From the NCBI GenBank assembly GCA_028346125.1, contig JAOMEV010000014.1, forward strand, positions 1 through 58,059: a stretch of 58,059 bases of DNA, written 5' to 3'. Below are positions 36,145 through 45,652 of this stretch, piece by piece; position 1 is the first letter of the stretch; each line of letters opens with the position of its first letter. The notes beneath the pieces were generated by a model, which saw only the letters and a list, made by a program, of their open reading frames with translations, was not told the DNA's origin and made no database searches. The position numbers and the translations under genes were made by a program. The stretch comes from Bacteriovoracales bacterium (GTDB lineage Bacteria; Bdellovibrionota; Bacteriovoracia; Bacteriovoracales; Bacteriovoracaceae).

Positions 36145-39100
36145 ATGGTTAAAGCTTTTTTAATTTTTATCTTTTATCTTTTTTCTTTAACGAGCTCAAG
36201 TGCTGGCCCTAGGCCTGTTGTTCTTGGAAATGAAAATGATTTTAAAGAGGTTGGAACAAAAATCCAATTTTTAAAGGATCCTTCCGGAAAACTTACTATC
36301 GATGATATTAATTCCCCGACATGGGCCTCCAAGTTTGAAACAAGCACAAAAAGCGTACCAAGGTTTGGTTTTACCAAAGACACTGTTTGGTTACGAATTA
36401 AAATAATAAACAATACTCCAGATAAAAAATGGATTTTTAATATTGGGCTTCCAACCCTAGACCATATTACATTTTTTAAGGAAAATAAGAATAAATGGAT
36501 TAAAACATTTGGAGGAGATGCCCTTCCTTCAAAAAAATGGGAAATGAGGTATAAAGAATTTATTTTCACTTTATCAAAGAAAAGAGAATCAACTTACTTT
36601 TTCAAAGTTAAAAATCGTGGTGGAATGAATATTCCCATAACTATTATGTCAGAAAAATATTTTAAAAACTCCAAGCAGAACTTTGATATGTTCTACGGAG
36701 GATATTTTGCCATTTTAACTATCATGTTTTTTTATAACCTCATTATTGGTTTAAATTTAAGATCAAGAACATATATGTTTTTTGTGGGATATTTATTTTT
36801 TTGGGCCATAATGTCTTCTGGCCTTACGGGATACGGAAGATATGTTTTTACAGATTGGATTCCTCTTTCAAACAAGGCCATGATCTTCTCAATAGGTACC
36901 TCCCTCATTTTTTTCAACCTTTTTGCAAAAGACTTTTTAGATTTAAAAAATAGTGCTCCAAAGTGGGGAAAGTTTAGTCATCACGTAACGTTAATTGGCA
37001 CGGCCCTTACTTTTGTGGCGCTTTTCCTCAATTTGCGTGAAGCATTTCTTTTTATTGCAGCGATTGGTTCACTTTTTGCAGGAACGATCCTCACAACTTC
37101 TATTTACTTTTTTAGGTCCATGAAACAAGCAAGAATTGCAGTCTACTCATTTTCTATTATGCTTATCGGAGCTTTTCTCAAGGTAGGCACTAGTATTGGT
37201 GTCTTACCATCGACATTTTTAATTGAGCAGTCAGTTCTTATTGGTTCAGTAATCCAACTCGTTTTTCTAAGTTTAGGTTTAGCAGACAATTTTAAAATGA
37301 TTCAAGAAGAATCTCTTAAAAATGCTGAGATGAGATTAAAAGCTGAAAATGAAACTAGATTAATGAGAGAAAGATATGCTGAAGAATTAGAAGAAGAAGT
37401 CAGAAAACAAACAAAACAGGCAGTCAATGCTAGAATAAGGGCCGAAGTGTCCGAAAGAGAAGTTGCTAGCCTTATCAACAACATGAGACAATCTGTTTTT
37501 TGTATCGATGAAACACATATTATTTCTCCGCCCGTTTCTCATTTTTCCGATAAAATCTTTGGCGAAAGCATTGAAAAGAAGATCATCTACGAAACTCTTT
37601 ACAGAAGTATGGATAGAAAGGGCGAGGCCTTCTCTAAGGTATATACAGCTTTGGGAATAATATTTAATGCAGATGATTTACAATGGGAAATGGTTAAAGA
37701 TCTTTTCCCATCAAGAGTTATTTTAAAAGATGATGATGAGACTGAACAAAAAACCTTAAAAATTCGCTATACACCACTTTGGACAGAAGATGGCCTCCTA
37801 GAAAAGTTAATGTTTGTTATAGAAGATATTACTGAACTAGAGGCCCTTGAAAAACAAATGAAAGATCAACAAGAAGAAATTTCCAAAAAAGGGCAAATCC
37901 TTCAAGAACTTGCTGCAAATAAAAGAGAAGAGTTGCAAAACTTTTTTGATGGTGTAAATAATATTTCAAATGAATCCATAAATATCTGGAAAGAAATAAG
38001 GACGGCCCATTATGATAATAATTTTTTAAGTGATAAAATGGAGATTTTTTTAAGAAACCTCCACACAATAAAGGGAAATGCAAGAATTTATGGTTTTTCC
38101 GTTATTTCTCAAAAGGCCCATGAAGTCGAAACAAGGGTCATTTCATTTAAAGAAGATAGTTTTGAAGAAAGAGAGACTTCAGACTTCGATGATTATATGG
38201 CCGATCTCTATACATTAAGAGGACAAATAAATGAATATTTCTTTTTGGCAAAAGACATTTTTGGTGTTGAGTCGGAAGATGATTCTAAATTCAAAAATGA
38301 AATACATGAATTAATGAAAGACTTTGAGTATTGGCTTGGGCAAACTTATTTTAATTCAAAAGCAACAAACTCTCTTTTTACTGGTGCTTTATCCTTTCTT
38401 ATTAATATTATTCACCTTGATGAAGATATAAGACTTCAAATTTTTTCTTCCTTAAAAAGAATCCTTCATTCGCTAAAAGGGGTTTCTCGTTCAATTAACG
38501 AAAAAACTCTTTCTGAAAATATCCATATCTTTGAGGGAACTATTTACGAGCTAAATATGGGCCAGACTTTTTCCCGAGAACAAATTGATGACGTTTTCCA
38601 AAGCCCAATCGATATAATAAGGAATGCAAGCCGAAAGTTATATGTCTCATCCTCTCTTTTTAAACCATTTAACCATACTAGTGATGTTTGGTTGGATTTT
38701 TATGTCGGCTTCTTTAAACTTGTTAATCTTTTTAAAAATTCAGATGCAGACAAAAAGCAGGAAACGATTCAGACCCTATACTCTCTAAACTACAAGTCCA
38801 TGGGGCATCACTTTCTTTATATACCCTGTGTTTTAAGATCTATTTATGATTTATTTACACGAGAAGATGTTCTTAATAAAGAAAAGATAAGAAGTGCCTT
38901 TCAAAAAATTTGGTCACACTTTAAATTTCTTATTCAAATTGATATTGAAAAAACGATCCCTGGTAATCTGAGAGGAAGTTTAAAAAAAACATTGTCTCAA
39001 TATGACACTCATGAAGATTGGGAAAAAGGATTAAAAGAAGTTGTAAAGGTTACAGGACTCTCTCAAGACCCCCTCCTCATTAAAATTTTTAAAAGGTTAA

Positions 39101-40119
39101 TAGATCAAAACATCACTATAAATGACTTTATTAAAACTATAAATTTTCTAGAAAATGAAGGACAAGGAAATATTAAAATTACTTTAGATTCCCTTATATC
39201 TTCTACAGATGTTAGCGGTCTCTTAAACGACGTTTTCTCAAGTCTTAAAAATAATTTCAGTAGTGAATCTGTTGAAAATATTTTAAAGATCAATAAAGTC
39301 GAAAGTGAAACTCTTGAACATCTTATTTCCATTGTTAATGATAGCCGAACTGGTTGGTTTCCTTATCTAGAAAGTATAGATATTATGAGATTTTTAAGAG
39401 ATTTTATAAAAGTAGAAGATGAGGATAAAAATATAAGGCCAGAAATGTTTGAGGTTTTAGTTGATAACTTCTACTCGCTAAGGGAGCAAATTATTGAAGA
39501 AGTAAATTCTCAAGATGGTTTTTCAGTTAACTTAATTGAACAACATTTTGATGCTCTTAAACAAGTCCCAATCAAATACTCCCTTAAAAACCTAAGGATG
39601 ATGGTTTTAGAAATGGGCAAAGGATTAGGCAAAAAAATTAAATTTTCTCTCAAAGGGGAGCAAGGTTCTCTAAGTAAAGATCATTTGGCCCTTTTAAAAG
39701 ATGGTATCGTTCACTTGGTAAGAAACTCAGTCGACCACGGTATTGAAGTACCTGAAGAAAGAAAATCTTTAAACAAAGAGGATTTTGGCGTAATTGATAT
39801 AAAGTGCTTTTTAGATAATGACAACAAGCTTAATGTAGAAATTAAAGACGACGGCAAGGGGATAAATCAAGACCTTATCGTCGAAAAGGCCCTGAGTAAA
39901 AACTTTGTCACCCAAGATGAAGTTGATAAAATGTCTGAAGTGGAAAAGTTGAATATTATCTTTTTGCCTAACTTTAGCACAAAGGAAAATGTCACTGAAA
40001 TATCTGGACGTGGGGTTGGGATGGATGTCGTCAAGAAAAACATTGAAAAAATTGGTGCTACTATAGATCTAGAAACCTCCGTCGGTGATGGGACTACTTT
40101 TACCATTAAGTTAAAGTAG
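36145..40119 (+). CDS. 7TMR-DISM sensor, CheA-like histidine kinase with two Hpt sites
   Basis: 1324 residues. Signal peptide; 7TMR-DISM extracellular domain (about 25-175); seven membrane helices (about 182-385); coiled coil (390-440). A PAS-like module (about 445-575) has NNMRQSVF and IISPPVSHFSDKIF. A Hpt domain has LHTIKGNARIYG (H640), and a second Hpt-like site has LHSLKGVSRSI (H775). A CheA-type catalytic domain follows at about 1180-1324: N box HLVRNSVDHG, DDGKGI and GRGVGMD. No CheW-like P5 domain is visible, so coupling to a chemoreceptor array is unlikely. The sensor would phosphorylate an untethered receiver, perhaps the one at 25876 or 48640. Its end overlaps the oligopeptidase gene by 9 bp. 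Confidence 0.88.
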   Translation: MVKAFLIFIFYLFSLTSSSAGPRPVVLGNENDFKEVGTKIQFLKDPSGKLTIDDINSPTWASKFETSTKSVPRFGFTKDTVWLRIKIINNTPDKKWIFNIGLPTLDHITFFKENKNKWIKTFGGDALPSKKWEMRYKEFIFTLSKKRESTYFFKVKNRGGMNIPITIMSEKYFKNSKQNFDMFYGGYFAILTIMFFYNLIIGLNLRSRTYMFFVGYLFFWAIMSSGLTGYGRYVFTDWIPLSNKAMIFSIGTSLIFFNLFAKDFLDLKNSAPKWGKFSHHVTLIGTALTFVALFLNLREAFLFIAAIGSLFAGTILTTSIYFFRSMKQARIAVYSFSIMLIGAFLKVGTSIGVLPSTFLIEQSVLIGSVIQLVFLSLGLADNFKMIQEESLKNAEMRLKAENETRLMRERYAEELEEEVRKQTKQAVNARIRAEVSEREVASLINNMRQSVFCIDETHIISPPVSHFSDKIFGESIEKKIIYETLYRSMDRKGEAFSKVYTALGIIFNADDLQWEMVKDLFPSRVILKDDDETEQKTLKIRYTPLWTEDGLLEKLMFVIEDITELEALEKQMKDQQEEISKKGQILQELAANKREELQNFFDGVNNISNESINIWKEIRTAHYDNNFLSDKMEIFLRNLHTIKGNARIYGFSVISQKAHEVETRVISFKEDSFEERETSDFDDYMADLYTLRGQINEYFFLAKDIFGVESEDDSKFKNEIHELMKDFEYWLGQTYFNSKATNSLFTGALSFLINIIHLDEDIRLQIFSSLKRILHSLKGVSRSINEKTLSENIHIFEGTIYELNMGQTFSREQIDDVFQSPIDIIRNASRKLYVSSSLFKPFNHTSDVWLDFYVGFFKLVNLFKNSDADKKQETIQTLYSLNYKSMGHHFLYIPCVLRSIYDLFTREDVLNKEKIRSAFQKIWSHFKFLIQIDIEKTIPGNLRGSLKKTLSQYDTHEDWEKGLKEVVKVTGLSQDPLLIKIFKRLIDQNITINDFIKTINFLENEGQGNIKITLDSLISSTDVSGLLNDVFSSLKNNFSSESVENILKINKVESETLEHLISIVNDSRTGWFPYLESIDIMRFLRDFIKVEDEDKNIRPEMFEVLVDNFYSLREQIIEEVNSQDGFSVNLIEQHFDALKQVPIKYSLKNLRMMVLEMGKGLGKKIKFSLKGEQGSLSKDHLALLKDGIVHLVRNSVDHGIEVPEERKSLNKEDFGVIDIKCFLDNDNKLNVEIKDDGKGINQDLIVEKALSKNFVTQDEVDKMSEVEKLNIIFLPNFSTKENVTEISGRGVGMDVVKKNIEKIGATIDLETSVGDGTTFTIKLK

Positions 40120-42213
40120 GTCTTTCTCCAAGCTAACAAGAAAACTAAAACCAAAAGACAATTGTTTCAAAGATTCAACCCTGCCAGAAGCCCCACCATG
40201 ACCGGCATTCATATCTGTATGAAGGAGTAATAAATTATTATCAGTTTTTAAAGTTCTTAGTTTGGCCACCCATTTTGCTGGCTCCCAATACTGAACTTGG
40301 GAGTCATAAAAACCTCCAGTTACAAACATATGGGGATATTCTTGAGAAACTATATTATCGTAAGGTGAATAAGATTTTATATAATCATAATAAACTTTGT
40401 CTTCAGGATTACCCCACTCATCGTACTCTCCTATAGTCAGAGGGATACTCGGGTCTAGCATAGTAGTAAGAGTATCTACGAAAGGAACTTGGGCATAAAT
40501 TCCATTGTAAAGATCAGGTCTCATATTAGCGACCGCACCTACTAAAAGGCCGCCTGCACTCATCCCCCAAGCATAAACTTTCTTTGGAGAAGTATATTTT
40601 TCTTTTATTAAATATTCCGTAACATCAATAAAATCATAAAATGTGTTCTTCTTATTAAGCATTTTTCCATTATCATACCAATATTGGCCCATTTCAGAGC
40701 CTCCTCTTACGTTGGCAACTGCATAAACAAAGCCCCGGTCAAGTAAGCTAAAAATTTCTTGCTCAAAATAAGGGTTAACATTGTCTCCATAGGCTCCATA
40801 GGCGTAAATAAGAACCGGATTCAAGCCATTTCTATTTAGTCCTTTTTTGTAAACTATTGACACTGGAATGTTGACTCCATCTCTAGATAAGGCAAAAAGC
40901 CTCGTCGACACATAATCGTTGGAGTTGAAGTTTGTACCAATTTTCTTTTGTTTTAAAAGAACCTGTTTTTCAGAACCCATATCATATTCATAAATAGTTT
41001 CTGGCAATGAAAGCGATTCAACACTAAACCTCAATTTCCTACTTTCAAAATCATAGTTTTCTAAGATATAGGGAGTTGCTGGATTGACAGTAAAAGGTAT
41101 TACTTTCTGTTCTCCATTTTTCCTATTATAAACACGGTAGGAAACAAGACCGTTCTTTCTTTCTTTAAAAACAATATATTCTTTAAACTGCTCAATCGTT
41201 TCTAAAAGGACGTCCTCTCGATGAGGCATAACTTCCTTCCAAGACTTTATACTGGCATTATTAAAGTCCAGTTCCATAAGACGATAGTTTTCTGCTTTTA
41301 AATTTGTTTTTATTAAAAAGCGGTCCCCACCATCAAAAACCGTATAAAAATGCCCTTCACTCCTTTCCGAAAGAAGGACCGGTTTTGTCTTGGGAGTATT
41401 CGCATCAATAAAATAAGTCTCACTAGTTAAAGTTGCTTCAGACTCGAAAAAAATGAAAGAGTTGGTTTTTGATTTTCTAATATTAACCCAATATTTTTCA
41501 TCAGATTCATCTATAATTAATTCATGTTTTTTCGATTTTAATGAATAACGAAATATTTTATCCCACCTTAATGTTTCGGGGTCTTGTTTTGTATAAAAAA
41601 GAGTTTCATTGTCGTTGGCCCATTCAAAATTTTCGGCAATATCTTTGATTTCAGTTTTTATTACAGTGCCTGATTTTAAGTTTTTTATAAATAAAGTAAA
41701 AAAGTTTCTACCCTGTATATCTACAGCATAGGCAAGATATTTTTCATCGGGACTTATTCTCATAGAGGCAAGGTTAAAAAATGAGTGCTCTTTTGAAATT
41801 ACATTAGGGTTTAATATTTCCTTAGGTGAATTTTTTCCTATAGGACTTCTAAAATAGATTGGATATTCTAAATCACTTTTATACTTTTTAAAATATTCAT
41901 AGTTTCCCCTTTTATATGGGAGACTATCTTCCTGTTTGCCTAGACGTGAAACCATTTCACTTAAAATAGTTTCATGAAGCTTTTTATGTGGGATCATAGC
42001 TTCTTGAGTATAATGATTCTCCTTACGGAGGTATTCCAACACTTCAGGGTTGTCTTTTTCTCTTAACCAATAAAAGTTATCTATTCTTTCATCCCCATGA
42101 TGTGACAAAGCTCTTCTCTTTTGCTCCGCGACTGGTGGAACTTGAGAATAAAGCGGGTTAAAGGCCACAAAAAGTGATGAAAAAAGTATGAAAATAGACC
42201 AAAAGTTCTTCAT
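40111..42213 (-). CDS. ptrB: Exported oligopeptidase B (S9 family)
   Basis: 700 residues: a signal peptide ending in LYSQ, an N-terminal seven-bladed propeller region (about 30-430) and the C-terminal alpha/beta-hydrolase peptidase. The nucleophile Ser is in AWGMSAGGLL, the Asp in GFYDSQVQYW and the His in MNAGHGGASGR. RGGSEMGQYWYDNGKML is the family signature. Oligopeptidase B cleaves peptides of up to about 30 residues after Arg or Lys. Most relatives are cytosolic, so the export signal suggests periplasmic breakdown of imported or prey peptides. The start ATG 42213 has AAGGA nine bases upstream. Confidence 0.93.
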   Translation of the reverse strand: MKNFWSIFILFSSLFVAFNPLYSQVPPVAEQKRRALSHHGDERIDNFYWLREKDNPEVLEYLRKENHYTQEAMIPHKKLHETILSEMVSRLGKQEDSLPYKRGNYEYFKKYKSDLEYPIYFRSPIGKNSPKEILNPNVISKEHSFFNLASMRISPDEKYLAYAVDIQGRNFFTLFIKNLKSGTVIKTEIKDIAENFEWANDNETLFYTKQDPETLRWDKIFRYSLKSKKHELIIDESDEKYWVNIRKSKTNSFIFFESEATLTSETYFIDANTPKTKPVLLSERSEGHFYTVFDGGDRFLIKTNLKAENYRLMELDFNNASIKSWKEVMPHREDVLLETIEQFKEYIVFKERKNGLVSYRVYNRKNGEQKVIPFTVNPATPYILENYDFESRKLRFSVESLSLPETIYEYDMGSEKQVLLKQKKIGTNFNSNDYVSTRLFALSRDGVNIPVSIVYKKGLNRNGLNPVLIYAYGAYGDNVNPYFEQEIFSLLDRGFVYAVANVRGGSEMGQYWYDNGKMLNKKNTFYDFIDVTEYLIKEKYTSPKKVYAWGMSAGGLLVGAVANMRPDLYNGIYAQVPFVDTLTTMLDPSIPLTIGEYDEWGNPEDKVYYDYIKSYSPYDNIVSQEYPHMFVTGGFYDSQVQYWEPAKWVAKLRTLKTDNNLLLLHTDMNAGHGGASGRVESLKQLSFGFSFLVSLEKDLL

Positions 42214-42372
42214 AAAGCATTTCCTTAAATAGACTTGGCCATAAAAGTAACCATTTCAGTCAACATTTGTCCAATGACGAATCAACAGTTTTGATAAGAA
42301 ACCCAACGCAATCCGTCACACCAGCGAATTAAGCTGTTTAACTTTCCCAAAATAAAAGCCGAAAAGTTATTC

Positions 42373-44631
42373 ATGAAATTAAAAGGACTTCAAGTAAAAA
42401 TCTCTGTCCCCGTTCTTGCTCTAACCTCGTTAGTTTTAAGCTTGTATGCTTTTTATTCATACAACAAAAGAGAGAAACAACTTTATGGTGAATTTAATAA
42501 GTTAATAAGTGAAACAAAAAGTCGCCTTTCTTCAAACTTGCCTCGACTCATTTATAGAGAAGATAGTGAAGCGATTCAACAAATTGTTGAAACAGAAATA
42601 AGACCAAAAGAAATCCATGGGATTGTAGTTCTTGATGAAGACAGGAAAGAGATTCGCTTTGGAATTTACAAAGACTCGAAAGGTAAATTTATAAAATCAA
42701 AGGATTTTTCAATTCTTGAGCAAAAGAAAAAAAGGACCGTTGGTGAACTATTTTATAAAGATGATTTTTATAAAGAGAAAGAGCTCGTCGGTTGGTATAT
42801 TTTTTTCACAAATGATGAATATATTAAAAAGCAATTAGAAGAAGAAGTTTATTCCATTATTTTAACTATATTATTTCTTGACTTGTTTATTGTCTTTGTT
42901 ATCTCAATTTTAATTAATAAATTAATTATTCACCCTTTACAAGATATTTCTGAAGTTTCTAAAAGTGTTTCAGAAAAAAATTTTTCAAAAAGAGTTCATC
43001 AAAAGTACATTACTCGATCCAAAGATGAAATAGCATTACTTTCCAAGTCGATAAATAATATGACAGATAGAATGCAAGTTTTAACAACAAGTTTAAAAAA
43101 TGAAGTTGATGCGCAAACAAAAGAAATCAAACTACAAAACACCAGTTTTATTAACCTTCTTTCAAATCTTGATCAAGGCTTCATTGTAATAGACTTTAAA
43201 GGGGAAGTTGTAAATGACCCAACAAGCAAGACAAAGGAAATCTTAGATACAAATCCAAAATTTAAAAATATTACTGACGTCTTCAAATTAAATAACACAG
43301 AAAAAATTTCATTTTTAAAGTGGCTATCTCATATTCAAAAAGGCAACATTCCTTTCAAGGATCTCATTCCTCTTGCCCTATCTCGCCTTGAAAATTTTCG
43401 AGGTTTAGTTATAAACCTCGATTACAAACCAATATTTTCGGGAAAAGGAATTAAAAAAATTGAAAAGGTTATTTGTATTTTGAACGACATAACAAAAGAA
43501 ATAAATGCTCAAAAAAAAATTATCTTCGCACAAGAAAAAAGCGATATGATATTGAGGCTTGTAGAATTTCCTATTGAATTTTTGGATATTTTTTCAGAAC
43601 TTCAAGAAGTTTTTGAGTTATTTAAGAAAAATAGGTATCACAATAAATTTGAAGAACTTTTTAGACAACTTCATACTTTAAAAGCGCGTTTTGCAAGTTT
43701 TAAAATTTCTCTCATTGTAGATAGAATTCATAGTATCGAAAGTGACCTTTTTATTTTAATGAATAAAGGGAATGAAAAAGATTTTAAAACCTTTAGGGAA
43801 GGAGAAAAAAAAGAGAACCTCGCTTTAACTAAGGATCACAAAGATCTTGGAATGAAAAATGTCCATGAAAGTATTAAATTTAAAATTTATAACTTAGAAA
43901 GTTTTATTAAAGAGTACATTAAAGAAAATAGAAAGATTATTGAACTAGCGCAAAGTTCACTTTCTTCAGGAGACTCATACAATGATCTCCAAAAAGCAAA
44001 AGAAGAAATTCTTAAATTTTATGACTCAATAGCTTTAAACTTTATAACAAAGAATATTAAAGATGCCTTTCGCCCTTTCAAGGCGACCGTTGACCAACTT
44101 TCAGAAGCCCAGGGTAAAAAGGTCCGTTTTGAAATAGAAGAAACAGACATCAACATTAATTACGAACCTTACAAAGATTTTTTTAAAAGCCTGCATCACG
44201 TTTTCCGAAATGCTATTGATCATGGAATAGAAGAAAAAGATAAAAGAATAGATCAAAATAAAAGTGAAGAAGCATTCATAAAAGTTATTTTTAAAAGAAA
44301 AGGTCTTTATCGTTTTCAAATAGGGATTAGAGATGATGGGGCAGGAATAGATCACAATAAAATTAAAGATAAAGTTCGAAAAAATCTGGAAGAAATGGAA
44401 ACAGATGGAGTCGAAAACTTTATTGAAAATATGTCCACAGATCAGGCCATTCAACTTATTTTTGAGCCGGGCTTTACTACAAAATCAGAAAGTTCAACTT
44501 TATCCGGGAGAGGAGTTGGAATGGATACTGTAAAAAAGGCAGTGGAAGACCTTGAAGGGAAAGTCTGGGTTGAATCTGAAATTGGAGAAGGAACCCTTTT
44601 TGTGGCAGAACTCCCAATCTTAATGAGATAA
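42373..44631 (+). CDS. HAMP-containing CheA-like histidine kinase
   Basis: 752 residues. Membrane helix 1 (VKISVPVLALTSLVLSLYAF), a periplasmic sensor of about 130 residues, membrane helix 2 (ILTILFLDLFIVFVISIL), a HAMP domain (IIHPLQDISEVSK, NNMTDRM), a PAS-like module with NLLSNLDQGFIVIDF, a Hpt-like domain with QLHTLKARFASF (H434), and a CheA-type ATPase with HHVFRNAIDHG (near 608), RDDGAGID and GRGVGMD (near 713). No CheW domain. The downstream periplasmic binding protein (22 bp gap) probably delivers a ligand to the sensor. No clear ribosome-binding site precedes ATG 42373. Confidence 0.88.
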   Translation: MKLKGLQVKISVPVLALTSLVLSLYAFYSYNKREKQLYGEFNKLISETKSRLSSNLPRLIYREDSEAIQQIVETEIRPKEIHGIVVLDEDRKEIRFGIYKDSKGKFIKSKDFSILEQKKKRTVGELFYKDDFYKEKELVGWYIFFTNDEYIKKQLEEEVYSIILTILFLDLFIVFVISILINKLIIHPLQDISEVSKSVSEKNFSKRVHQKYITRSKDEIALLSKSINNMTDRMQVLTTSLKNEVDAQTKEIKLQNTSFINLLSNLDQGFIVIDFKGEVVNDPTSKTKEILDTNPKFKNITDVFKLNNTEKISFLKWLSHIQKGNIPFKDLIPLALSRLENFRGLVINLDYKPIFSGKGIKKIEKVICILNDITKEINAQKKIIFAQEKSDMILRLVEFPIEFLDIFSELQEVFELFKKNRYHNKFEELFRQLHTLKARFASFKISLIVDRIHSIESDLFILMNKGNEKDFKTFREGEKKENLALTKDHKDLGMKNVHESIKFKIYNLESFIKEYIKENRKIIELAQSSLSSGDSYNDLQKAKEEILKFYDSIALNFITKNIKDAFRPFKATVDQLSEAQGKKVRFEIEETDININYEPYKDFFKSLHHVFRNAIDHGIEEKDKRIDQNKSEEAFIKVIFKRKGLYRFQIGIRDDGAGIDHNKIKDKVRKNLEEMETDGVENFIENMSTDQAIQLIFEPGFTTKSESSTLSGRGVGMDTVKKAVEDLEGKVWVESEIGEGTLFVAELPILMR

Positions 44632-44652
44632 TTTTAGAAAAGAGAGTATAAA

Positions 44653-45345
44653 ATGTTTCAATTTATTACAATTCTTATTACAACTTTACTTATCAGCATG
44701 CCTCTTTCACACAGCAAGGAACTCCTTATTGTTTACCCTTCCGACCAAAGTCTTCAACCTGGAATAAAGCTATATCAAAAAGTTATTAAAGAGCTTTATA
44801 AAAGGCTCAATATTAAGATAAAATTTAAAAATGTCCATGCGACTCGTTCCCTCATGATGTCGAACTCAGGTAAGGCAGATGGGGAACTTATTAGAACTAA
44901 AATTATTGAAAAAAAATTTAAAAACCTTATACGTGTTAACTTACCAATAGATAAAATTCGGTTCTGGGCGCTTACTCTAAACACCAAAATAAATAATGTA
45001 AAAGTACCTGAGCTTATGAATAAGTCCATTGTCTTTAAAAGAGGGTTTTTAATTTTTGAGAAAATATTTAAAAATAACAAGAAGGCCAATCGTGTTACAA
45101 AAACTGAACAAATTTACCGGATGGTCTTAAACAAAAGGTCTGATTTTGGACTTGTTTTAACACGATCATTTACAAATCCTATAATGAAAGATGATTATAA
45201 AAAAATACGAACAATTAATACTAACATTCCCGATATCAACCTTTACCATTATATAAATCGGAAACATAAAAAACTTGCACCGAAAATGGTTCAAATTTTA
45301 AAAAAAATGAAAGAAGAAAAATTCCTTAAGAGTACTATGCCCTGA
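44653..45345 (+). CDS. Periplasmic family-3 solute-binding-like protein
   Basis: 230 residues; signal peptide to SHS. KELLIVYPSDQSLQPGIKLY, then the central RVNLPIDKIRFWALTLNTK and RMVLNKRSDFGLVLTRSFT, follow the alpha/beta order of SBP_bac_3 domains, though at about 210 residues it is at the short end and the ligand residues are not obvious. No ABC transporter genes accompany it. Being 22 bp after the CheA-like kinase, it more likely works as a ligand-presenting partner for that sensor than in uptake. Confidence 0.72.
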   Translation: MFQFITILITTLLISMPLSHSKELLIVYPSDQSLQPGIKLYQKVIKELYKRLNIKIKFKNVHATRSLMMSNSGKADGELIRTKIIEKKFKNLIRVNLPIDKIRFWALTLNTKINNVKVPELMNKSIVFKRGFLIFEKIFKNNKKANRVTKTEQIYRMVLNKRSDFGLVLTRSFTNPIMKDDYKKIRTINTNIPDINLYHYINRKHKKLAPKMVQILKKMKEEKFLKSTMP

Positions 45346-45371
45346 AGTTTATCGAGTTGAGCTCCCAGTAT

Positions 45372-45638
45372 TTAAACTTTTTTAAAAAGTTCCTTGGCCA
45401 CACTAGCATATTGCTTCATGGCCTCATCAGGAGTAAGGGCCTTAAATGATTTCCAAGAATCATATTTGGCCCTCTCATCAAATTGAATGACACTAGGCCT
45501 TTCAAGTTCTTCGGGACAAGGACCCTCATTAACTTGTTTGTAAAGGCCATAGAGAGTTAACTTAACTTTTTGAGGCACTTTTATTTTGAGATTTTTTACT
45601 TTGTTTGCCAAAGTCTCAAAATCAGTTCTTACCACCAT
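45372..45638 (-). CDS. Acyl-CoA-binding protein
   Basis: 88 residues, GGTGAG upstream. Four-helix ACBP fold with the family's ligand residues: LYGLYKQVNEGPCPEE (Tyr, Lys), KYDSWKSF (Lys, Tyr, Trp) and DEAMKQYASVAKELF. The protein binds medium- to long-chain acyl-CoA in the cytosol and buffers it for ligase or dehydrogenase enzymes such as those at 18550 and 15438. ACBPs are common in eukaryotes and scattered in bacteria. It lies 14 bp after the phosphoesterase gene on the same strand and may share its mRNA. Confidence 0.9.
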   Translation of the reverse strand: MVVRTDFETLANKVKNLKIKVPQKVKLTLYGLYKQVNEGPCPEELERPSVIQFDERAKYDSWKSFKALTPDEAMKQYASVAKELFKKV

Positions 45639-45652
45639 TTAAAATCTCACCA

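Noticed and set aside
42338-42365. Sigma-28-like promoter (TTAACTTT, 12 bases, GCCGAAAA) before the CheA-like gene
   Set aside because: The -10 element ends eight bases before the ATG, so the transcript would be leaderless, and spacing is one base off the consensus.
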